This document shows positions 20,400 through 27,441 of a stretch of DNA of 27,441 nucleotides, piece by piece (position 1 is the stretch's first letter; each line of letters opens with the position of its first letter). The position numbers and the translations under genes are program-made. The notes below the pieces were generated by a model. The model did no database searches. It saw only the letters and a list, made by a program, of their open reading frames with translations, and was not told where the DNA came from. The stretch is from assembly GCA_033085395.1 (NCBI GenBank), contig JANQBS010000407.1:1-27441 (forward strand), read 5' to 3'. The stretch comes from Xanthoparmelia taractica. Lineage: Eukaryota; Ascomycota; Lecanoromycetes; Lecanorales; Parmeliaceae.

Positions 20400-21880
20400 G
20401 ATATATTAAGATCGAGAGCGTTAAAAAGAATCGTTCTTTAGCGTAGAATAAGGCTTTAATTATACTATTATAAAGACGAGATAAACTCTTTATTTCGTAG
20501 AAATAGTTAGTCTATAAACGAGTCTATCTACTCTATTTAATATTTAAAAAGAATCGATATATTATTATAATAGCTTATTAATAATACCGAGAATAAATAA
20601 AATTTTATAATCTTTATATAATCGAAGAAGTGCTTATTCTTCTACTCTAAGAAATATCGATAAATATTTTCTATCGTAATAAAATTTATTAAATATTTAA
20701 GCAAAATCGATAATATCTTTAGCTATAATTCGAGTAAAGATATAATCGACTTTAACTAATAAACGAAGTAAATTTAAAGATCTATTTAACGTAAAACCAT
20801 AGATTACTTTATTTGATATAATCTTATTTTTAAAAGAGACGAAGTTATTTAAAAAGATTTATATTCGTAATAGAATTTTTAATTATAAAGAAGATCTATC
20901 AAGAATATAAACGAAGTATTTTAAAGCTATCTTAATAATTTGATTAGTGCGCTCGCTCGTATTATTAATTTATAAATAATAGACTATTAAATAAAGTAGA
21001 GAAATCTTTAATAGTTTGAAAAGCGAGTTTTAGAGCTTCGAAAGAAATTTTCTATTTCGATCGCTAATAATGGCTTTTAAGATTTCTTAATTAATAATAT
21101 TAGATCGATTTAAAAATACTTTTATCTAATTAGATACTTTTCAAGTTAACTTATTAGAAATTAATTAAACGATCTTTATAAACTTATAGATAATAAATAT
21201 AATTTAATTTAATTTATTTAATAGAGGTAATATTAGAATAAAATTAATCGTTAGAGTGTGAAAAGGCACGGGCGAAGATAAGATTAACTATAAGCTATCG
21301 TAAGATGCGTGCCTTCTTATCTATAGCACTAAATACTTTAGATAATATCGAATAAAGTCTTATAAGTGTCTTATAATTTTATAAATATATTAGAATAAGA
21401 TAATAATTTCGTAATGTCTCTAAAAATTAGAATACTTTTTTTTATATATTAAAGTAAGAATATTCTTTATTAGTAAAAAGAAAATATAAAGTTATTATTA
21501 ATTAATAATTCTATTAATATAAAAGATAAAATCTCACTATATTTCGTAAGTAAGAGTTTACTATTCTTATTATAATTCTTTTTTCGAATCTCGCTAGAGA
21601 TTTTTTTATTAATTTTCTTTCGCTTTTAATTAAGACGAAAAATAGAGATTAATATTAATAACTAAAAGATACTTTTCTCGCACGAAAGATAAAGATACTA
21701 CGTTTTCGCTAGCTAGGCTATTATTAATATCGAGTTATATAGAAATCTTTTTTTAATAATTATCTTCTTAATAGTCTTAAATACACTTCTTATAAAATAA
21801 AGAATTTATTTCTATTAAGCTTACGATATAGAGTGTATTTAACTTCGAATAATAATAAGATAGCGAATTATCTCTATTTA
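20400..21880 (-). pseudogene. Integrase remnant of element B
   Basis: On the minus strand around 21,312-21,215 the frame reads SL(stop)LILSSPVPFHTLTINFI, matching the fungal gypsy integrase entry YGSLQPILSxPxPFHTITIDFIL, whose Asp is the first catalytic residue; here it reads Asn. The stretch 21,240-21,312 is less mutated than its neighbours. Further motifs of the core dissolve into RIP stops. Limits are approximate. Confidence 0.72.
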
Positions 21881-23690
21881 GACTTATAAGTCTTAATAGA
21901 GTATTAGATATAATATGCTCTTTATTAGATTTGTAAGAGATAATTAAATTAAACTATCTTAAGAATTGAGTAGCTCGAATCAAACGAACGTTTATTCGCA
22001 TTATTAATATAATTAAAATAATCGAATTTTGCTTTATAATATTAATAATAATAGAATAGTCTATCTATATTCTTATAGAATACTTTAAAGATTCGATTAT
22101 ATATCTTATTTTCTTTAGATATCAAATAAGGTTAGCAATCTTTAATTCCGTAGACTAGTAATTTCTTTCTACTATAGTTAAAAGTCTTAATAAAAAAAGA
22201 ATAAACTTCGTTTTTACACGAGAGAGTTATTTATTATTATATATATTTAATTTAATATAAGTATTTAACTTAATATAAAAGACTATCATCTTGAAATTAA
22301 ACTTCTTTAAGATATTTAAGTTAATTTATAATATTTAAGTATTATTAAAATATATTAAAATCGTTAACTAAAATAGTATTTTTTAAAGAAGCTAAAAAGA
22401 AGTTAATTGCTTCTCTAAAGCTATAGATAATCTTATTCTAGAAGAATATTATTTCCGCTAACGTTTAGAGTTCGATACTTCTTTAAGAAGTAATATTTTA
22501 AGCTTCTATAAGAGCTATATTAATTATATATAAAAATAGATATACTAACGTAAATAATTAATTAATCTTAAGTAATATTCGAGTTCTCTTAAGATACTAA
22601 GATACTATAAATATAAGATAACTTTAAACTTATTTTTTAATAAAATTAAGTTAAAAGAATTAACTTTTTTATTTAATAAGTTAATGTTTAAATATCTTAA
22701 AAAAACTTTTATAAAAGAAATAATAATATTAAATCTCACGAAAAGCTTAAATAGCTAACGAAGATCTTACAAGTACTATTAAAATATCTTAGCACTCGTA
22801 ATTATATTATTAACGTAAGTCTTTACGTTGAGAATATATCGCAAGATCTTATTAATTTAGCGTTAAATATAGATAATCGAATTTATATAATTTATAATTG
22901 AAATATTGAAGATTTCCTAACCTCTATAACTTATAACGATTTATATATAGCGATAATTTAAATATATTCGCTATTAATAGAAAAACGACGTAGCATCGAT
23001 TACTAAAATGAAATTACAATTAGTTAATATCTTAATTATATTCTATTAGAGAGGTACTAAATATATATCTCGAAATAATAAGTTATTTAAACCTTAAATA
23101 TTAATTATCGATCTTTTCTTAATAATATTATTAGATAATATTTTTTATGTAACGAATATCGAGTAGAAGAAGAGTGTAGAATCTTTAATTTATTCAAGTC
23201 TTCTCTATTCGTGTAGCTTATTAAAGACTTTATTAACTACTTCTCGATCTCGTGCGCTTAAGAAATAGATTTTAACTTTTTTACTAATCTTAATTTATTA
23301 ATTATCTCTTAATAAAAGCTTTATTTACTTCTCTTCTAATACTTTAATAAAATCGATATCTTATTAAATCTATAAGAATTCGTTAACTAGATCGATCAAT
23401 GCGATCCTAATCTATGTATTCCCAAAAACCATAACTTTATTTAATAGCTTAATTTCTTTAGCTAGCAAGGAAGTTAATTAATTTAAGCTCAAGTTTATAC
23501 TTAAATTCATAGCTATCTTCAAGATAAATTTAGATTCGATATTAATTTAAAAGCAATTTTCGTAATTTATTTCGAGAATATTTCCAAGCTTCAACTTCCT
23601 TAAGATTTAAATAGATATATTAGACTTATTTCGAACTAGAATTTTAGTTATCGTATAATTAATTAAATAAGCGAATATTATTAAATTTAT
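21880..23690 (-). pseudogene. RT and RNase H remnant of element B
   Basis: On the minus strand the RT/RNase H junction is readable from about 22,680 down to 22,260: LEYYLxLxxYLRxYI, then a Gln/Ser-rich stretch, then the decayed form of YIDLDASKEFGFG. At about 21,945-21,905 KEHIISNTLLRL corresponds to KEHIIPDALSRL, the usual end of the gypsy RNase H. The RT active-site box itself was not located with confidence. Limits are approximate. Confidence 0.75.
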
Positions 23691-24270
23691 CTACACTACT
23701 GACTTAAATAAGAAATTACGATCGTTAGATAAATTAATTTCTTTAATTAATAGAATTATCTCGCTATGCGAAGGCACGAAAATAAATAATTTAATATAGA
23801 TCTTTCTTCGAATAAACTCGCTTCTAGATCGAGTAGTGATATTAATCGTAATATTATAGCTATTAATCCTTACTTTCTTATTAACTATATCAATAATAAT
23901 CTCTTCGAGCTTAATAATATTATTTTTAATAAGCATTTTAATACGTAAATTATCGATAATATATAATTTTCTACGTAGATATATAAGTACTTTTTAACCT
24001 TAATTATTAATTTTAGAAAGATAAATATCTTATATAATATACTTCGAAGTCTCGTGTTTAGAAGCATTAATTTCACGCATTCGCAAAGATATTACTATTT
24101 TAAAGATAGCTATATTCGAATACTACTAAGAATATTATAATCTATCTATTAAACTTACATTATATTCGATATTAATATAGACCTTATTCTCTTGATTATT
24201 AGAATCGAGTTTGACTTCAATTATAACGTAAGTTCAACTTTGAAAAGTAAATCTATTTCTCAAATCCTAA
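23691..24270 (-). pseudogene. Protease and protease-RT linker remnant of element B
   Basis: On the minus strand 24,190-24,140 reads INIEYNVSLIDRL, in place of the retropepsin segment near the active site. This continues through a frame resembling LRxKMLIGNDIIGPEEI and then, at 23,936-23,691, an open frame of 81 codons with RSRSEFIRRKIYIKLFIFVP and EINLSNDRNFLF. The last part matches the conserved gypsy linker ending LPxDRDFLFxP. It is one of the few frames in the island still open by chance. Confidence 0.75.
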
Positions 24271-24399
24271 TTAGAAGCGATGAATTTAATAATTTTTAAG
24301 TTTTTATTAGCGAAGTTAGAAGGGTTAGAAAGCTTTATAAGTTGCTCTTTAGAGTTAGAAGACTTTATTAGCGCTACTTCGTTGATATAAACGTGCTTC

Positions 24400-26143
24400 T
24401 CGAAATAAACACGCAAATGCTTATATAATTTGATCTTGAATGAGAAGGATTTCTAATAGTTTCGATAGTAGATTTCGATCCCTATAAAGTCAGCAAACTA
24501 ATTATTATTTAACTATATAGAAAGCTTAGGATTGTATTTAGAATTAGCGTAATATATCTTATTCTTATACTGATCTTCGTCTATAAAGTAAGAGTATTCG
24601 ATATTAATATTTTCTTTCTAATAATCCGAACTTTAAGCTTCGTTATACTTAGTATTTTTATTAGTAATAGAGACCTAATAGATCGCTACTTTCGAACGAT
24701 TTATAGCATTAAATTAAAATCTTTAATTGCCTTGATTTTACTAAAAACCTTAATTTTACTTTAAAGAAAACTACTACTGCTAATTATTAAATAAAGATCG
24801 ATTCGAGATCGAATTTAATACGTTTGAAGCGGCGATTTGCAGAGACTAATAACGAGGTATTTGCTGAGCGTTTTGCTACGAATTTAAATAAGCATTTTGA
24901 CTATTAAATTAACGAGAAAATAACTAAGTTAACTAAGCGTTTTAACTTTTATATTGATTGCCAAGTTAACGAAAAGACTACTAAAAGTAAGGCCGCTAAT
25001 ATTAATTATCAGGACCTACACTTTGCTAAAACCGTAATTATTAAAAAGATTACTATTATAAACGAGATTGATACTAACTAGAAATACCTCTATTATCATT
25101 ACTACAATTTTAAGAAAAGCGATTCTAAGAAGGTCCCGCAAAGGCATTCCCCAAAGAAGAAAAAAATTCATATATTCTTAAATTATATCTATTTGCATAG
25201 ATTCATTAATTATATTTAAGATTATTTATTTTCTCAAGAAAATTATACAAGATAATCCGATTCTTTAATCTTCTTAAGTTACGCCTTAGCTTAATATTTA
25301 AGTTATTATAGATTATATTAAGCTAATTTTTAATACTAATTAAGTTGATATTCTTCGAAGCACGTAGAATCTTTTATATGTACTCTCGAGACTCTCTCTT
25401 GCTAATAATATCTCTTAAATATATCTCTTCTTTAATAACGAATTAATCGTTATATTAATAAATACTTTAAATCGTTCTATTAATATTCTCTCTCATCTAT
25501 TAAGTTTATTCTTAAGCTTTATAAGACGCTTATTATTATTAGAAAGCTCGCTTAATTACTATTTCAAAGTAAACCCCTTAAAATAAGTTCAGAGATTTAT
25601 ACGAAATAGCTTATTATTCTTAATACTAGCTACGTTACGAGTATACTTCAAAAACAAATACACATCTTAAAAGTCTTCTTTGATATATACTTTATTGGAG
25701 AAGTATCAAAAATTATCGACTTATCTTTATATATCGAGTTAAAAAATCTTACATTACCAGCATTTTATCTACTAACTAGTATAGTTCCTACTATAGTATT
25801 AATATTATCCTATTTTAACGGTCCTAATACGCTATATAGAAGACCTTATAGAGTAATTTATTATTGCTATAAAAAGTTAGTATTCTATTAGTTAATCTTA
25901 TTATTTTTAGTTATATTAAAGTTACTTAAAGTATCTCTAAAAGTAGAATTTGTGCTTGAATTTGAAGTGAGATTCGATATAGAGTTTAAATTAGTTGAAA
26001 TATTAAAACTAGAGTTAATAACGAGAGAATTTCTAATAGAAAAATTAATAGCGATAGAAGAATTTCTAATAGAACTTTTTAAAGACGAAGAACGAGGTGT
26101 AACGTTAATAGAAGAAGATTCTCTTAATTCTTTTAATAATTAA
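24400..26143 (-). pseudogene. Gag remnant of element B with a C2H2-type finger
   Basis: On the minus strand the N-terminal part (about 26,143-25,890) is Ser/Asn-rich and still open. The middle is Gln/Asn-rich, with most Gln codons turned to TAA or TAG (about 25,070-24,700). At 24,467-24,405 lies CX2CX12HX3H in which both Cys codons and the last His now read Tyr (TGT/CAT to TAT), exactly as RIP would change them. The plus-strand frames at 24,830-25,180 and 25,952-26,143 are the reverse side of this low-complexity sequence. Limits are approximate. Confidence 0.65.
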
Positions 26144-26459
26144 ATATTAGTCTTAAATCTAATTAGAGTAGCTCTAAAAATTAATCGATTAAGTGCTTAA
26201 CTAGTAAATTAGTTTAGTGAAGCCTTAATAAATATAGAACAAGCTCTTGCACGTGCGTTATGAGCTAATAAAGCTATTTTTTAATAATCTCTAAAGATCT
26301 AAAATTAATCTTAATGATATCGACAATAAATTACTTAATATCGTCGAAGATGAGACTAACAAAAGCGTGCTCGAAGTGCAGAAATTCGTCTATTTAAAAG
26401 GTCAAAATAATAATATCCCGAGAAATAGAATTTAGAGCTAACGAAGCTAGAATAATAGA

Positions 26460-26516
26460 CTTCTTGATAACGAAGATAGGAGGAAAGAATAATAGTAGTC
26501 TTCTTGATAACGAAGA
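26460..26516 (+). repeat. Two 17-bp direct repeats, 40-bp period
   Basis: CTTCTTGATAACGAAGA occurs at 26460-26476 and 26500-26516 in the region between the primer-binding site and the Gag remnant of element B. Likely a small tandem duplication in the untranslated leader. Confidence 0.7.
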
Positions 26517-26949
26517 GATAGTATTATATTAATAAGAAGAGTTTTTTATTAATATAAAGATGTGTATTATAAGAATTAAAGTTCTCTTTATTATGCAATT
26601 AAATAGTATAATATTTCTTTTCTTTTTTTTAGTGAGATGAGTAACTTAGAAGAGCGATAACGTGCTTAAACGATAGTAATATTATCTATAACAGCAGCAA
26701 TATAATAATATAGCAATAATAAATAAGTTATAGCAATAATAGTGATAATAGTGAGAATAAGGAAGATAAGTTTAATAACGAACTCAGTGAGATTCCGATC
26801 GGGTAAGAATTTCGATAATTTTGTATACGGATCTCACTAGATAGAATATAATTCTCCACGGAGAAGAATTATTTTAATAAATATAAGTACTGATCGAGTA
26901 ATAATAAAGTAATAATAAAGAATCTCCTAGAATAGCTACACAGCTATTT

Positions 26950-26963
26950 GGGCGTTGCTACCA
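26950..26963 (-). other. Primer-binding site of element B
   Basis: On the minus strand TGGTAGCAACGCCC starts 3 bases after the right LTR. TGG plus an AGC start fits pairing with the 3' end of a tRNA ending GCUACCA, as in eukaryotic initiator tRNA-Met. The remaining bases may be RIP-altered, so the tRNA is not certain. Its place sets the element's orientation. Confidence 0.65.
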
Positions 26964-26966
26964 TAC

Positions 26967-27108
26967 TATAATAGCAATTATGGGTGTAATCAGTTGAGTG
27001 TCTAATTCTTAATTATTCTAAGTTGGAAAATTCTATCTAAGTCAGCCTGCCTGCCAAGCACTTGCCTTAGCCGATCTTAATTGACTTGGCAGGTGCGATT
27101 TCGTGACA
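26967..27108 (-). repeat. LTR of element B (5' LTR)
   Basis: 142 bp. On the minus strand it starts TGTCACGAAATCGCACC, a start common in fungal gypsy LTRs, and ends CTATTATA where the partner has CTGTTACA. It is immediately followed on the plus strand by the second GAACT of the target duplication. Confidence 0.9.
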
Positions 27109-27354
27109 GAACTCGAAGTAGAAGAAAATTATATAACTTATAATATATATTAACGCACGAAGATACTTTAATATCGTCTCTATAATAAATTATAAAAGAA
27201 GTTAATTATAAACTTTATTATCGATTTATTCTTAAGTAAGCGTAATAAGAGCGTATATAATACGATTCTAATAATAGACGATAGATATACGAAAATAATT
27301 CGATATTTATTAGTTACGAAGAAGATAATAATAATCGAATTAACGAAGTTAATT
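27109..27354 (+). pseudogene. Integrase core remnant of gypsy relic A
   Basis: Resumes after element B. Early on it reads EVEENYITYNIYQRTKI, the decayed CxxC...CQRTK end of the integrase zinc finger. At 27256-27327 comes YNTILIIDDRYTKIIRYLLVTKK, matching YDAILVIVDRYTKMxRYIPVTK of the catalytic core. It is cut at 27,355 by a further insertion. Confidence 0.85.
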
Positions 27355-27441
27355 TACGAGTCGGAAAGGTGTGATATCTATTGAATATAGTCGTTTTCAA
27401 CTTTTTTTTAACTTTTTTTAAAAAATTATATCTTTTTAATC
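27355..27441 (+). mobile_element. End of a second copy of the TIR DNA transposon (partial)
   Basis: TACGAGTCGGAAAGGT at 27355-27370 matches the ends of the element at 15956-18229, then the sequence diverges (GTGATATCTATTGAATATAG). The 8 bases before it are AGTTAATT, the expected target duplication. The element continues beyond the window, so its length and far end are unknown. Confidence 0.75.

Larger units (their letters stand above)
19512..27108 (-). mobile_element. Complete Ty3/gypsy LTR retrotransposon B (7,597 bp), minus strand
   Basis: Two direct 142-bp LTRs (19512-19653 and 26967-27108) bound the element. It is flanked by GAACT at 19507-19511 and 27109-27113, a perfect 5-bp target duplication. 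On the minus strand the primer-binding site follows the right LTR, then come Gag, protease, RT, RNase H and integrase remnants in gypsy order. The left LTR is therefore the 3' one; before it, on the minus strand, GGTGGATGC is a weak polypurine-like end. The interior is full of RIP-type stops. It is inserted in the integrase region of relic A, in opposite orientation. Confidence 0.9.
13284..27354 (+). mobile_element. Ty3/gypsy retrotransposon relic A, interrupted by nested insertions
   Basis: Pieces of one plus-strand gag-pol lie at about 13,444-15,756, 15,910-15,955, 18,230-19,511 and 27,109-27,354, in the right order: zinc knuckle, RT, RNase H, integrase. They are separated by a solo LTR, a terminal-repeat DNA transposon and the minus-strand element B. 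A second DNA-transposon end cuts the integrase at 27,355, and the rest with the 3' LTR lies beyond the window. All pieces carry RIP-type stops (CAA/CAG to TAA/TAG, TGG to TAG/TAA). The element is dead. Subfamily is uncertain; the integrase and RT wording resembles fungal chromovirus-like elements. Confidence 0.82.
11862..27441. repeat. AT-rich RIP-mutated transposon island
   Basis: From about 11,862 to the end, the sequence is dominated by A and T, with CpA and TpG rare but CpG still frequent (TCGCGATCG, TAACG and similar words). This is the footprint of RIP (C to T, mainly in CpA context), not of simple loss at methylated CpG. ATG codons and long frames almost vanish: only three short frames above 60 codons remain. 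Decayed Gag, RT, RNase H and integrase motifs, LTRs, terminal repeats and target-site duplications can be traced, showing nested transposons. Islands of normal composition within it mark short LTRs. Confidence 0.93.

Noticed and set aside
21255..21335. Apparent MITE with AAGGCAC/GTGCCTT inverted words
   Set aside because: The minus-strand frame runs through it without a break as the integrase entry SSPVPFHTLT. It is a less mutated coding patch, not an insertion.
24830..25180. Plus-strand frame with few stops (KRRFAETNNEVFAERFA and onward)
   Set aside because: On the minus strand the same DNA is a Gln/Asn-rich Gag in which CAA/CAG became TAA/TAG. It continues into the C2H2 finger and protease of element B, so the minus strand is the coding one.
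25952..26143. Plus-strand open frame of 63 codons, Glu/Ile/Leu-rich
   Set aside because: The minus strand is also open here and reads as a Ser/Asn-rich Gag start joined to the Gln-rich Gag of element B. The plus frame is its reverse side.
11862..27441. CRISPR array, centromere core or mitochondrial insertion
   Set aside because: No regularly spaced repeats. The AT-richness is fully explained by RIP of recognisable retroelements, and the readable proteins are gypsy Gag-Pol, not mitochondrial.

Overview
The window comes from a filamentous ascomycete (Pezizomycotina). The genes have short introns (46-110 nt) with CTGAC/CTAAC-type branch points. The proteins are fungal versions of conserved families. 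The right-hand half is an AT-rich island with the marks of repeat-induced point mutation (RIP). Nothing in the sequence allows a species call.

Left half (1 to about 11,860): normal base composition, seven protein genes. In order: LRP1/RRP47, the nuclear exosome cofactor (+); MIX17, a CHCHD2/10-type twin CX9C protein (+); a UBX-domain protein resembling UBXN4 (-); SHY1/SURF1, a cytochrome c oxidase assembly factor (+); a CENP-T kinetochore protein (-) with a single-base frameshift inside its histone fold; CMS1, a 90S pre-ribosome factor (+); and a secreted CFEM-domain protein (+). Exon structures were worked out by hand from reading frame, splice signals and family conservation. UBX/SHY1 and CENP-T/CMS1 are divergent pairs with short shared promoters. 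These are mostly housekeeping genes and form no pathway cluster, although MIX17 and SHY1 are both mitochondrial. The CFEM gene is the last gene before the repeat island.

Right half (about 11,862 to 27,441): a sharp switch to very AT-rich DNA in which CpA/TpG is scarce but CpG persists. Long open frames and ATG codons are almost absent. It is a nested stack of dead transposons. A Ty3/gypsy relic A (+ strand, about 13,284 to beyond 27,354) is interrupted by four insertions: (1) a 153-bp solo LTR with TSD AATTT; (2) a 2,274-bp DNA transposon with an 18-bp terminal inverted repeat and 8-bp TSD CGTAGAAT, itself carrying a 156-bp solo LTR with TSD ATACT; (3) a complete 7,597-bp Ty3/gypsy element B on the minus strand with 142-bp LTRs, a primer-binding site and TSD GAACT; (4) at the right edge, the end of a second copy of the DNA transposon. 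Conceptually removing the first two insertions brings A's reverse transcriptase frame back together.

I found no new gene system. The points most worth a second look are the CENP-T frameshift, the LTRs that look much less mutated than the bodies around them, the terminal-repeat DNA transposon family, and the CFEM gene next to the island.
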